Of a stretch of 64,000 bases of DNA, positions 20,101-26,935 are shown one piece after another. Origin of the DNA: Janthinobacterium fluminis. Lineage in GTDB: Bacteria; Pseudomonadota; Gammaproteobacteria; Burkholderiales; Burkholderiaceae_D. Under the pieces are notes generated by a model, which saw only the letters and a program-made list of their open reading frames with translations, was not told where the DNA came from and searched no databases. The stretch's first letter is position 1, and each line of letters opens with the position of its first letter. The stretch covers positions 1 through 64,000 of the forward strand of contig NZ_JAQQXR010000003.1 in assembly GCF_028595325.1 (NCBI RefSeq), read 5' to 3'. The translations under genes and the position numbers were made by a program.

Positions 20101-23100
20101 GCGCGATGTGCCCGCCGCGGCTCGCGACCGCGACCGGGCCGGCATCGCCCATGTCGAGCACGGCGGCGCTGCCCGAGGCATCGAGCAAGGCGCCCCCGCG
20201 CACGACGACGAAGCCGTTGGCGGCCGTGGCCGAACCGTCGCTTTCCTTGATCTCGCCGCCGATGACGATGCGGCCGCCGTCGCGCACGGTGCCGTAGCGC
20301 CGGCCCCGCGCATCGAGCGCGGTCGCGGGCGTGGCGGACACGTCGATCACGGCCTGCCCGCCGATCCAGATCGAGCGGCTGTGCGCCGCGTCCACGGCGC
20401 GCTCCTGCTCCATGCGCGCGAGGTCGAGGTTCTTGAGCGAGATGCTGCCACCGTGCGCCTGCAGCCGGCCTTGCAGCGTGAGCTGGCCGGCGCTCAGCAC
20501 CTGGATCGACTGGCCCGCATCGACCGTGATCTGCGCATCCTGACCGATGACCGCGGCCACCTTGGGCAGGTCGGCCGCCAGGGTCTGCGCCGTGCCCGCC
20601 CGCAGGCTCAGGCTCGCACCGGCGCGCTGCGTGAGCACGCCCTTGACGGCATCCTCGGTGTAGAGCAGCGGCGTCCAGGTTTCTAGCGCCTTGCCCGCAT
20701 CGGCGGTGGTCGCGACATGCTTGGCTTCGGGCCCCACGCGGAACACCGGCATCGTCACCTCGACCTGCGTGCCATCGGCCACCGTGAGGCCACGGTCGCC
20801 GATGAGTTCGTAGCGGCTGAAGCCCTTGTCGAAGAAATTGCCGGCTAGCACCAGCGTGCCAGCATCGGCCGCAGCCACCGATCCGTCGGTGACGAGTATC
20901 TGGCCGGCCTGCAGGCTCAACGTGCCGCCGCCCGAGGTGCCCCAGCCGCGCAAGGCGCCATCGATCGCCAGCACGCCATCCCCGCCGGTCTGCGCATTCG
21001 CCTGCAGCCGGATGTCGCCGCCCTTGCCGCCTTGCTGCGAACCGCCCTTGGCCAGCAAGGCCGCGCCCGAGGACACGTCGAGCACGCTGCCCTGGGCCAG
21101 CAGCACGTCGCCGCTGCTGCGGATCGACACGCTACCGCCGTTGCGCCACGCCAGGTTGCCGGTGTCGGTAGGATCGAGCCGCAGGTTGCTCCACAGGCCG
21201 CGCGCGTCCAGTGCCACGCCCCGGGCCACCGCCACGCCCGCGCGCACGCCGTCGGGCGTGCTGATCTGCGTGGTGTCATCGAGGTAGTTGGTGCTGGCCT
21301 GCGCGAGCGTGTCGCCCAGGCGGATGCTGCCGCCGCGCGCCGTGAGGTCCGCGTTCACCCCGACCTTCGAGCCGTAGAGCGCGATGTCGCCGCCATTGCC
21401 CAGCGTCAGCGCCGCGTCCACCGTGATCGAGTTCGCGGCCGCAATGCGCACCGCGCCCAGCGAGAAGCCGTTGAGCAAGGTGGTGTCGAGGGTCAACATG
21501 TCCTGGCGCGCGGCCGGCAGCGCCGCCGTGAGGTCTAGCCCGGCGGCGATGCGGTCGGCCGTGTCGCTCAGCACCACGTCCTTCACGCCCGCGGTGTCGA
21601 GCCGGCGGTGCATCAGGCCGGTGCTCTTGTCGTAGAGGGTTCCGTAGCTGCCGATCACCAGCTGCCCGCCGCGCGCCACCGCCTTCTGCGACTGCTCGTA
21701 CCCGTCGAGCCCGGCCTGCGCAGTCTGCGTCTGGCGGCTTCCCTGGAAGGTGTCGCCCGCGATGTCGCCCTCAAGCACCGCGCTCTTCGTCCCGACCACC
21801 AGCACGCCGGCATCGCGGCCCACCGTGTAACCGCTTTCCAGCCTGCGCTGCGGTCCGATCAGCGGGTTGTAGTAATAGCCGCTCGCCTTCTCGCCCCAGC
21901 GTTCGTGCTTGTCCTCGAATCCTTTGTAGACGCCCGTGTAGCGCTGGTCGCCCGGGGCCTGGCTGACTTCATACAAGCGCCCGTCGGCCCCCTTGAGCCA
22001 GGTCAGATGGACGAAGCCGCTCTGCACATTGAGCGTGCCGCCGGACAGATTGACCTTCGATCCGGCCTGCGTGACCACATCGTTGCCGCCGAAGCTCACC
22101 GTGCCGCCCTGCGCCATCCATTCGCCCACGGTGTGCCCCGCCGTGCCAAGATAGCCGCCGACCTCCAGCAGGCCGCCCGCGGTGTACCAGCGGTCGGTGG
22201 CATAGCCATTGCTGCCCTTGGGTACGAACACCAGACTGCGGCGGTCGACCCACGCGTCGTTGCTGTTGAGGTTCTTGCCATCCCGGTTGATCGGCGCGTC
22301 GCGCTGTTCGTTGCCCTGGATGTTGACCTTGATGTTGTTGGACTCCATCGACAGGTTCACGCCCACGGCACCGGAGACGTCGATCTGGGCACGCTCACGC
22401 ACCAGGCTGCGCTGGGCTGCATTGACGACGATCTGGCCGCCGGTGGCCAAGGTCAGGGAGTCGCTCTGGAAGTCCACCGTGCCGCCGCTGGCGATCTCGA
22501 TGCGGGACTGGTCGCGGCGGTCGGCGAGGGCCACAATGTTGTCAGCGCTGCTCAGCGCCGGGCCGCGCAGGCCATCGCGCTGGCTGTCCAAAGCAGTGCT
22601 CTTGCCGTCGTCTTCGATCACCACGGCGGTAGTGGCACCCTGGCCGAGGGCAATCTTGCCATCGGTGCCAATGGCATGGAGGTGCACGGTGCCGCGGGTG
22701 TTGACGCTGGTGGTGGCGAGTACGACACCGTTTTGCTGTACCTCACGCCCAACCATTGTCAGGTCGCCCTCGCGAGCCTGGATCAGGCCGGTGTTGCTGA
22801 CCTTGCCCGACAGGCTGTCGGTGTTGAACTGTGGGGTGATCTCGTTGCCGCGCGTGGTCGACGCCTGGTTGCCGTCGGTGCCGACACCCTTCTTAATGAC
22901 GAAGCTGTCGCCGGCCGAGAGCGCGGTCTGGCCTTTCTGCGTGGAGATGTCCGCCGCGTTGTGCACGTCCTTGCCGAGCAGCAGGACATAGCCGCCGCCT
23001 TCGGTGGCGGTCTTCGGGGCCGGCGTGGCGATCCGGGCGCCGGACTGGATCTCTACCTTGCCCTGGGCGTTGGTGAAGCTGGGTTGGCTGGCGTTGGCGG

Positions 23101-23884
23101 TGTAAATGCCGTTGCTCTTGAACTGGCCGTCGCCGATCTCGGCGGCGACGGCGACGAGATTGCGCGTGTTGACCTGGCTGCTGCCATTGAAAACGATACC
23201 GTTGCGGTTGACAATGAGCACCGTGCCATCGGCCTTGATCTGGCCCTGGATTTGCGAGGGGCGTGCGTTCGGATCGTTGACGCGATTGAGAACGGCCCAT
23301 TCCTTCTGCTGCCTGAATTCGACCGTCGTGTTGCGCCCGAGATTAAAAGTCTCCCAATTCAGGATGGCCTTGTCGCCGGTCTGCTTGATGGCGACGTTGA
23401 TGCGACCGTCGACCTGTGAAAGCTCCGGGGCATTGGCGTTGTGCCAGCCCGCAGTCAGCGAATTGGTGTCAATTTTCAGGCCACCCGCGGCCATGCCATC
23501 GGGGACGGACGCAGCATTGGCGGCCGCGAGGCGGGCGGCGGCCTGGGCCGACTGCTGCGCCGCGATGCCGCGCGCGGCCAGGTTCAGATTGCTGATGGAG
23601 CGCTGCAGTTGCTCGTTGGCCTTCTGCTGCTGTCCGAGCGGGCTCGGCAGGCTGGATGCGGGCAGGCCGTTGGGCAGCCTGCCCGTTTGCGACGCCGTGT
23701 CCCGGACCGCGCCCTTGTCGGCAAACCATGCCGGACTGAACGCGCGCTGCGCATGGGCCGGCACCGTTACCGCGCCTGCGGCCAGTGTCAGCGCGATGGC
23801 CCGCGCCAACGGCGCCAGCCTGAATGCCCGATCTTGTTTGCATATCGTTTGATTTTCCCTGCCACTGCGCCCGCGTGTGTTCAT
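11108..23884 (-). CDS. Giant filamentous haemagglutinin-type exoprotein (TpsA, DUF3739 C terminus; PdtA-like)
   Basis: One uninterrupted frame encodes 4258 aa. Residues 1-45 are an extended signal peptide (cleavage after AHA). The two-partner-secretion domain lies at about 145-270 with LNWETFNLGRNTTVEF and VNRNGIVFNGSSQVNTRN, the counterpart of the FHA NPNGI motif. A very long beta-helical passenger follows, rich in G, A, L, D and N. The last 330 residues match the DUF3739-type end (GGDIQLMTPGG, YSLGSILLGQSRI, GGGIMGWSAAGDINAGRG) and close with a Pro-rich tail. Size and layout recall P. aeruginosa PdtA. It should be exported by an outer-membrane TpsB, but no TpsB gene is in this window. ATG 23884 is chosen because it begins the signal peptide; upstream in-frame codons are hydrophilic. 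Likely adhesin. Confidence 0.93.
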   Translation of the reverse strand: MNTRGRSGRENQTICKQDRAFRLAPLARAIALTLAAGAVTVPAHAQRAFSPAWFADKGAVRDTASQTGRLPNGLPASSLPSPLGQQQKANEQLQRSISNLNLAARGIAAQQSAQAAARLAAANAASVPDGMAAGGLKIDTNSLTAGWHNANAPELSQVDGRINVAIKQTGDKAILNWETFNLGRNTTVEFRQQKEWAVLNRVNDPNARPSQIQGQIKADGTVLIVNRNGIVFNGSSQVNTRNLVAVAAEIGDGQFKSNGIYTANASQPSFTNAQGKVEIQSGARIATPAPKTATEGGGYVLLLGKDVHNAADISTQKGQTALSAGDSFVIKKGVGTDGNQASTTRGNEITPQFNTDSLSGKVSNTGLIQAREGDLTMVGREVQQNGVVLATTSVNTRGTVHLHAIGTDGKIALGQGATTAVVIEDDGKSTALDSQRDGLRGPALSSADNIVALADRRDQSRIEIASGGTVDFQSDSLTLATGGQIVVNAAQRSLVRERAQIDVSGAVGVNLSMESNNIKVNIQGNEQRDAPINRDGKNLNSNDAWVDRRSLVFVPKGSNGYATDRWYTAGGLLEVGGYLGTAGHTVGEWMAQGGTVSFGGNDVVTQAGSKVNLSGGTLNVQSGFVHLTWLKGADGRLYEVSQAPGDQRYTGVYKGFEDKHERWGEKASGYYYNPLIGPQRRLESGYTVGRDAGVLVVGTKSAVLEGDIAGDTFQGSRQTQTAQAGLDGYEQSQKAVARGGQLVIGSYGTLYDKSTGLMHRRLDTAGVKDVVLSDTADRIAAGLDLTAALPAARQDMLTLDTTLLNGFSLGAVRIAAANSITVDAALTLGNGGDIALYGSKVGVNADLTARGGSIRLGDTLAQASTNYLDDTTQISTPDGVRAGVAVARGVALDARGLWSNLRLDPTDTGNLAWRNGGSVSIRSSGDVLLAQGSVLDVSSGAALLAKGGSQQGGKGGDIRLQANAQTGGDGVLAIDGALRGWGTSGGGTLSLQAGQILVTDGSVAAADAGTLVLAGNFFDKGFSRYELIGDRGLTVADGTQVEVTMPVFRVGPEAKHVATTADAGKALETWTPLLYTEDAVKGVLTQRAGASLSLRAGTAQTLAADLPKVAAVIGQDAQITVDAGQSIQVLSAGQLTLQGRLQAHGGSISLKNLDLARMEQERAVDAAHSRSIWIGGQAVIDVSATPATALDARGRRYGTVRDGGRIVIGGEIKESDGSATAANGFVVVRGGALLDASGSAAVLDMGDAGPVAVASRGGHIALASNNGLYLDGEMRARSGGAGAAGGTLQVALESPEVRTSSGPAQYVLAENAVRSYRDLVVGGLQGPSDLPAALAPGAADAALVYGHGRLGVDTVTRGGFDNLALLSAGGISLEDNASLRLGQSLSAYGALMLANSARNNAHITLDAPYVRLAGITQNSALDVTRGRFGVISSADWLPSEAHFEVHAGLIDVRSSVRMSGVNGDMPISSDIDTPENLGGIRVERRGFGQTTLRSDGDLRFLSDVPALPNGVPTTSLATPGDLTLRAAQIYPATGVSASIQAGVLRDGAYAPDRLLRIEGNGQAAPAMPYAAFGGLALGAATIEQGGVLRVPLGNLRIGDANTTRVDFLPGSLTSVSGKGLLMPYGGTVDGLNYLYDGTKVQLIGVGGADSRGQTLTVGLTLGGARVHVREGAVLDLSGGGELTGSGFIGGRGGSTDARYHPLVRNAADGSFSLPSLAGNPVYAVVPGVQAPVAPVGGERGAVDPLIGQRITLGAGVPGLPAGTYTLMPSTYALLPGAFRVELNGSAGQGAAQPGSAMRNGSWSAAARLGIANTAIGDTLFRQAILTPAEVLRTYSQYNETSFNQFIVSDSARIGVPRALAPADVRTLLLNLVPNSGAGVDAFRFDGIGRFDAAKGGYGGAVAVFAGSGGPESQIEVVGGGAKATTGFEGVTLNADALNAMGTSRLMLGGLQYVEYGAGGNIVRFNPGTNGLTLRQGAVLSAPEVFLLADATNTEFPSHLVIERGAGVNTLGKGRAAYDSADGFFYAGTAGNLVAVSNGVLSMLPGLPSVDWLGNRSLQVGTCAVSPCAGQAELYSKGTIALATPDRFVLDDAVRYGTRHLTLAVQGINVGDGAVLADAAARNTLPSGLVLNQSVLKRLLRGDTQYGAPALATLELNASGGLRFFGSASLDTIDPATGKSTLARLVLGTPAIYGAGNANDVATIRTGHLVWTGSTVAPGAVVTGGAGTGSGTLAIEAGTIELGRGLAAQPTGASDDARLALGFADVRLTASDRITANNKGSLSVYQSQGAYEAGKAYAYSGGNLSIDAPLVTGAAGSLNRITAGGELRVSASVPAATAAADAALGAELRLAGRDVIIDTTLALPSGKLVITADNGLTLTGRAQLDLAGRKIVFNDVSKYSWGGDVTLESLAGNVRQAAGSVIDLSAQNNRAGTLKALALGGQAGVVDLQGAIRGGSTGRYDAGGTLVPYLAGGVEIRAQHLGDGAALDSAFASLNQRLNEGGVFGTRTFQLKLGDLTIGAGLKAGEINVAVDNGSLTVTGTVDASGERVGRIYLAAKNALTVAGSAVLDAHGTLLRVDSYGKIIDSPNRAIVDLSTRDGALTLAEGARVDLRHGTAVTTGTQPGQNDGRARGTLELSAPRIGANGLPGMNGAADAAVYGDIAIDARGALDIRGARSIAVNAMQRYDDAPLISTPAATGRPYQEVTQAWLKDRHDDNNDFITAALGPARLLAGKLAGLRNPAYADAFHLRPGIEIVSNALSNPGGDVVVSGDLDLSGYRYASVNPHTQKTGVYGSGEVGILRIRAAGNLDIYGSVNDGFAPPPATQDDKGWLLTTGINFFGADVVIPRAGIVLGDGSAFEGGNALNFDLPIQSLDFAAGTVIPVSSALATEMLLPAGTVLAAHVRDASGQILHAAGSIARETLTLPVGTRLDAGTRLPGATMLDALVWPKGVALPLVGAKYLMNGDTALPVGALLPSSADIKLPGNATSVALRPGGAGRLWGAAAMLPEGSQSWSVQLVAGADLSAADPRTLQQHPAAGDLRMADTHYGLFAKELPFKGAFAWTSLAATDLGLKAGVEITDEAAQQLMGGRYQTAALLCAEKGSYCTPIYAFKWSASGAQRLKDPALADKPILDADVARLTRGSFKTANALCKASASYCVSLPVNVYYEYLPGSTRFSVLRTGAADLGLHAAGDLGMNSLYGVYTAGASSQATQAGDPYNLPRVVGSNGTVLSDANKGYEKFVNGGAESLARAWYPAGGGNLTLQAGGKLTGELMQRISSVGASRPNPRDFGVTTNDTANWLWRQGSGSALGEGNDQAAAWWINFGSYATRGTTDTLLGFTGYGTLGGGDLRVDVGGDAGVVSRRGTAIRTGTDNRRSNGLVLAVGGTGRVLADGSLALTGGGDLSLRVGGALNPFALDPLGDVYTDAVLNGAVVNLRGDVQMQAGAMGSQSLSYSENPNLQSVRETRALDPFSANRAVAQGGILLVPGDASYHLSARGDLVVTGANDAGRAAIQNRSPLTVGGVRGSGESWFTLWTANTAIRLFSAGGDLTPQIANPGAPPTDMAHVYPSILSAVAASGSLYYGSAVTLRETQASGALVLAPSANSLLEFLASGSIHGGGYTVSPSGAAESAMATPFHPAFRGTLANGTAVSNLAQAGNLVEDDRPLFALGANTVSAGGAHGSEPVRFYAVHGDLVGVASGRINSFLSNDPTRAGRTYYEAGQPVRMMAGRDIVGSGTPIGQALRVDASLGALYESSGNLFAHNGPTDVSLISAGRDIVYSSFSVAGPGTLEITAGRHIQMEDRAGVSSLGPVVPGDSRPGASIAMLAGVGANGPDYKDFLARYLGEGNRAQAGLPLADQPGKVVKTYEAELATWLADPAHGLGFTGTVGEARAFFDALPATQQRIFARQVYFAELKAGGREYNDAGGARFGSYLRGRNAIAALFPKAAADGKPIDYSGDITMFRGNLGATPRSGFVRTLFGGDIQLMTPGGRQVYGIEGEAPPSDSGVITQGAGDIAIYSLGSILLGQSRIMTTFGGGIMGWSAAGDINAGRGSKTTVVYTPPKRVYDMWGNVTLSSNVPSTGAGIATLAPIPEVPAGDIDLIAPLGTIDAGEAGIRVSGNVNLAALQVVNAANIAVKGESVGMPTIAAVNIGALSNASAAASQATAAAQDVLRRERSAARQNLPSIFTVRLIGFGDEPMEKESEAPPPPPRAGLQSSGGAPYDAVNPVQFVGVGRDFDAKQLARLSPEQRRQLQQNH

Positions 23885-24010
23885 GTAAGTTTCCGCCTGG
23901 TCATTGAGTCGATGCCGTTCGGCTGCCCGTCTCGCGCCGGCCAGCCTCATTCATGGAGGCTTTCCGCATCGCAGCCGAATAGCGTCTGCGACAAGCCCCT
24001 ATGCATGGGT

Positions 24011-24037
24011 GACGAATAGCACTACACAAATACCGCA
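24011..24037 (-). promoter_or_regulatory. TGCGG-N17-TCGTCA motif upstream of the exoprotein gene
   Basis: On the minus strand TGCGG (24033-24037) and CGTCA are separated by 18 bases, preceded by an A-run (GAAAAAAG). The copy sits 126 bases before the exoprotein start, in the only sizeable gap between it and fecR. CGTC is a common -10 core of ECF promoters, so the two sigma factors of the locus are the obvious candidates to read it. Confidence 0.5.
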
Positions 24038-24156
24038 AACTTTTTTCACAGACACAGAAATACCCTGCGCAAGGTCGAACGGACACGAGCGCGCAAGCGG
24101 CCGTCCGGCGCGCCGGCGTCCCAGGACCCGCAGTGCAAAACGATGGAGAGAGCCGT

Positions 24157-25155
24157 TCAGCTCAAGAGCAACAATCCCGCCGGCAGCGGCCGGGCGTGCA
24201 GCTGAAAGGCTTCCTGCAACTGCCACAGTGCCAGATCCAGCGAGGCCGTGAAAAAGCGCCCGCTGACCGGCTTGTTGCGCACGGCATCGTTCATCAGCAC
24301 CACGCGGCCGGGCCGGTAACGATTGATTTCGTCGACCACATCGGCCAGAGGGGCCTGGTTAAACACCAGCATCCCCTGACGCCAGGCCGACACTGTTTTC
24401 GGGTCGATACTGGCGATGTCGCCAAGCGAACTGGCGCCGTAAACGATTTGCTGGCGGGCATATAGTTCACGCGCGCCTGCCGGATGTTCCACGCGGACGG
24501 CGCCTTCGATACAGCTGACACAGACCTTGCCATTCAGATGGCGCACTTCGATCCGTCCGGATTCGAGCAGGCTGCGGCCAACGCCGGCCACGACAGTCAA
24601 GGCCTGCCCGCCATCCCTCACATCGATGGAGGCCTCGCCGATAAGCAGATCCAGGCCGACCAGCTTGCCGCCATCGGTCTGGCGACGCATGCTGGTTCGC
24701 GTATTCAGCATGACATCGACACCCCCGGACAGCGCCAGCGCGCGCTGTTCGCCGGTGGCGGTGCGGTCATCTGCACTCCACTCGTCCAACCCCGGCCACA
24801 AGCCCAAGGGTGGATGAGCCACGGCCACGCCTGCGACCGCCGCCGCACTCATGGCGGCACCGAGGAAGGCCCGCCGTCCACCCAGCACGAGGCGAGGACG
24901 GCACGCGTCCACCGTCGCGGCTTCCGGCTTGACGCGCAGCAACTCGCGGGCTGGGGCCTCAATCGCATCCCAGCGGCGCTTCACATCGTGGTATGCGGCT
25001 TGATGCAAGGGACTGGATTTGACCCAGCGCCTGAACTGCTGTGCATCCACTTCGCGCGCGTCTCCCGAAGTGAGCAGGCGCAACCAGTTCCACGCCTGGG
25101 CGTCCAGCTCGGAGGGCGAAGTGGCGTGACTGTTCTTGCGCGGCGGCGTCTTCAT
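24157..25155 (-). CDS. FecR family anti-sigma factor / sigma regulator (VreR-like)
   Basis: A 332-aa inner-membrane regulator. The cytoplasmic DUF4880-type sigma-binding domain is at about 15-60 (AWNWLRLLTSGDAREVDAQQF, WVKSSPLHQAAY). A single membrane segment at about 97-113 is preceded by a twin-arginine GGRRAFLGA (92-100), as in Tat-dependent FecR relatives. The FecR domain (about 125-230) and a C-terminal STN-like DUF4974 region (FNQAPLADVVDEINRYRPG) are periplasmic. It should hold the adjacent sigma factor inactive until the periplasmic STN protein signals. It follows the sigma gene by 123 bases and has its own candidate promoter. Confidence 0.92.
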   Translation of the reverse strand: MKTPPRKNSHATSPSELDAQAWNWLRLLTSGDAREVDAQQFRRWVKSSPLHQAAYHDVKRRWDAIEAPARELLRVKPEAATVDACRPRLVLGGRRAFLGAAMSAAAVAGVAVAHPPLGLWPGLDEWSADDRTATGEQRALALSGGVDVMLNTRTSMRRQTDGGKLVGLDLLIGEASIDVRDGGQALTVVAGVGRSLLESGRIEVRHLNGKVCVSCIEGAVRVEHPAGARELYARQQIVYGASSLGDIASIDPKTVSAWRQGMLVFNQAPLADVVDEINRYRPGRVVLMNDAVRNKPVSGRFFTASLDLALWQLQEAFQLHARPLPAGLLLLS

Positions 25156-25251
25156 CGTGTCATATCCAGCGGCCGGGCTCGGCCGTAAAGCAGGAAACCG
25201 GCAGGCTGCCGCGTGTTACGTGCATATACTTTTTGCGCTCTCATACTTGAT

Positions 25252-25278
25252 GACGAATGGCGTCCCGGAAAACCCGCA
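25252..25278 (-). promoter_or_regulatory. TGCGG-N17-TCGTCA motif upstream of fecR
   Basis: TGCGG (25274-25278) and CGTCA are 18 bases apart on the minus strand, beginning right after the stop codon of the sigma gene and ending 96 bases before the fecR start. Together with the exoprotein-gene copy it shares ATTCGTCA at the -10-like position. Confidence 0.5.
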
Positions 25279-25794
25279 TTATTTATTCTCCGCCGCCAGA
25301 TAAGCGTCAAGGCGTTCATGAACACGCTTCAATTCATACTCGACCGTCCGCAGCGACACGCCCAACCGTTGTGCGGCCTCTTTTTGCGTCACGCCTTCCG
25401 CATGCACGAGCAGCGCGATGGCCCGGCGGCGCTCGGGCATGCGGTCAAGCAGCTGGAACAAGCCATCGAGGTCCGAGCGTATCTCGGCGGTCCGGGCCGG
25501 ACCAGGCGCCGGGTCCACCAGTTCCTCCAGCAATGCATCGATATTATCGCCTGACAGCAGGCGGCTGTGGCGGCGCTGGACATCCACCGCAATATTGATC
25601 GCCATCCGGGACAGGTAGGCCCCCGGGTTCTGGATCGGCCCGTGGTCCTCGCTGCCCTTCAGCCGCAGCCAGGTGTCGTGCAGCGCATCGCCGGCGTCCT
25701 CCGCATTGCCCAGCTTTCGCGTCAGGCTCTGTTTGATGGATGTGTAGTGCTTGCCCAGGTAGTTCAGCAGGAAGAGCTGCGTGCCTTCTGACAT
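25279..25794 (-). CDS. ECF sigma factor, FecI/VreI-like
   Basis: A 171-aa FecI-type sigma factor. Region 2 is at about 8-75 (LFLLNYLGKHYTSIKQSLTR, DALHDTWLRLKG, YLSRMAINIAVDVQRRH) and region 4 at about 105-160 (LLDRMPERRRAIALLVHAEGVTQKEAAQRLGVSLRTVEYELKRVHERL). ATG 25794 lies two bases after the stop of the STN gene, with AGGGGGCGGG as ribosome binding site inside it, so the two genes are co-translated. FecR follows. Gene order STN-sigma-FecR is that of vreA-vreI-vreR. Its likely targets are the exoprotein gene and fecR through the shared motif (inference). Confidence 0.93.
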   Translation of the reverse strand: MSEGTQLFLLNYLGKHYTSIKQSLTRKLGNAEDAGDALHDTWLRLKGSEDHGPIQNPGAYLSRMAINIAVDVQRRHSRLLSGDNIDALLEELVDPAPGPARTAEIRSDLDGLFQLLDRMPERRRAIALLVHAEGVTQKEAAQRLGVSLRTVEYELKRVHERLDAYLAAENK

Positions 25795-25796
25795 GG

Positions 25797-26549
25797 CTAG
25801 CCCGCCCCCTGTTGCTGGTCGCACCGCGGCCCCACATCCGGGGCATTGGGTGCAACCATCATGGTCAAGGGCTGCCGCGCCAGCGCCGCTGGCGGCAGGC
25901 GGCCGATGCGCACACCGCGCAGTGTGTGTAGCAACGAGGCATCGCGGCGGGCATCGCCGCTGCTGCCGAGAAGACGGACAGCGCCGATGCGGCCATCCGT
26001 CTCCAGGTAAAACTGCAGCAAAGAAGTGTAGTTACCCGGCCGGGTTCGCGCATCCGAGCACAGCGCTTGCCAAATACGCATCTGGACCAGTCCGGCGTAG
26101 CCATCCTCACGGAACAGCTCGGCCATGCCATTGTGAGCCAATGCGGATGCCGCACCGGCCTCTTTCAGAATGAATGTCTGGCCCAGGCCAGAACTGCGCT
26201 TGTCCGCAATCAGCCCCGTACCTTGCAGCAGGATGCGCAATGCTCCTTCGGCCGAGTGAAGGCCGTGTACCGCCGTGGAGGTACGGGCATGAACGAGATC
26301 GCTGGGAAACAACGCCGGTTGTCCGGTGGTGTCCGCATACTGGTTCAGTGCCGCGTTCAGCGGCTGCGCCGGGATGTTGAAAGCAAGGGGAGGCGTACCT
26401 GCATCAGAAACGGGATTAACACGTGCAAGGCCCGCGAGCGGCAGAGCAGGAGAAGCAGCAAGGGCGTCTCCCGCTGATCCGATAAGCCCAGCCAGTACCC
26501 AGAAGAGCGCCATCCCGCTGCAGTTCAACGCGCCGGCGTACACACGCAC
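25797..26549 (-). CDS. STN-domain periplasmic protein with a TonB-C-like domain (VreA-like signal receptor)
   Basis: A 250-aa exported protein. Signal peptide about 1-31 (MALFWVLAGLIGSAGDALA). Residues 55-130 form an STN signalling domain (LAFNIPAQPLNAALNQYADTT, LHSAEGALRILLQGTGL). Residues 145-235 resemble a TonB C-terminal domain (VQMRIWQAL, LLQFYLETDGRIGAVRLL, IGRLPPAALARQPLTMMV). No plug or beta-barrel follows, so it is not a TonB receptor. VreA of P. aeruginosa is likewise a receptor-like protein without a barrel that feeds VreR/VreI. The GTG at 26549 is kept because it gives an N-region with Arg; ATG 26513 is the alternative. It heads the operon. Confidence 0.85.
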   Translation of the reverse strand: MRVYAGALNCSGMALFWVLAGLIGSAGDALAASPALPLAGLARVNPVSDAGTPPLAFNIPAQPLNAALNQYADTTGQPALFPSDLVHARTSTAVHGLHSAEGALRILLQGTGLIADKRSSGLGQTFILKEAGAASALAHNGMAELFREDGYAGLVQMRIWQALCSDARTRPGNYTSLLQFYLETDGRIGAVRLLGSSGDARRDASLLHTLRGVRIGRLPPAALARQPLTMMVAPNAPDVGPRCDQQQGAG

Positions 26550-26935
26550 CCCGGCCCATCCCGCCGTTGCGCATTGCCGTCGTCACGCCGGCGGCGGCGC
26601 TGCAAAGAGCATGGCAGGGAGACGGATCGAGTCGGCAAGATAGGCACTCCATTCTGTGAATGTGCATAGTGGCACTTAAATGTGACGGCGGCGTTACATC
26701 AGTACCACTCCATCCTTGGACTTGCAGAAGCATGCCGCATTGACGGCGGGGCGAATCGCCTTGAAAAAAATCGCGCCCGGCAGTGTCTAATTTCGCTAAT
26801 GTAGATCGCCACGCAACTGCGATTTATTAACAGGAATTCAACGGCTGGCGCAGTCATGGTGCCCCGCCCGACCAATGTGCGGCAGTGGGATATTTTTTCA
26901 GAAATTCCGTTGCGGGCTTTGATGCTGCTTGCGGA
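26550..26935. other. Promoter-bearing intergenic region upstream of the STN gene
   Basis: About 390 bases between the STN gene and the mobile cassette. The part nearest the gene should carry the operon promoter. The TGCGG-N17-TCGTCA motif is not found here, and a search by eye for a Pho box found only a poor half match near 26680-26690. No gene with a ribosome binding site was seen. Confidence 0.4.

Noticed and set aside
23885-23950. N-terminal extension of the exoprotein to 23950
   Set aside because: The added residues are hydrophilic and precede a complete signal peptide starting at ATG 23884.
26640-26700. Pho box upstream of the STN gene, as known for vreA
   Set aside because: Only one half-site (CCGTCAC) is tolerable; the second half at the required spacing does not match.
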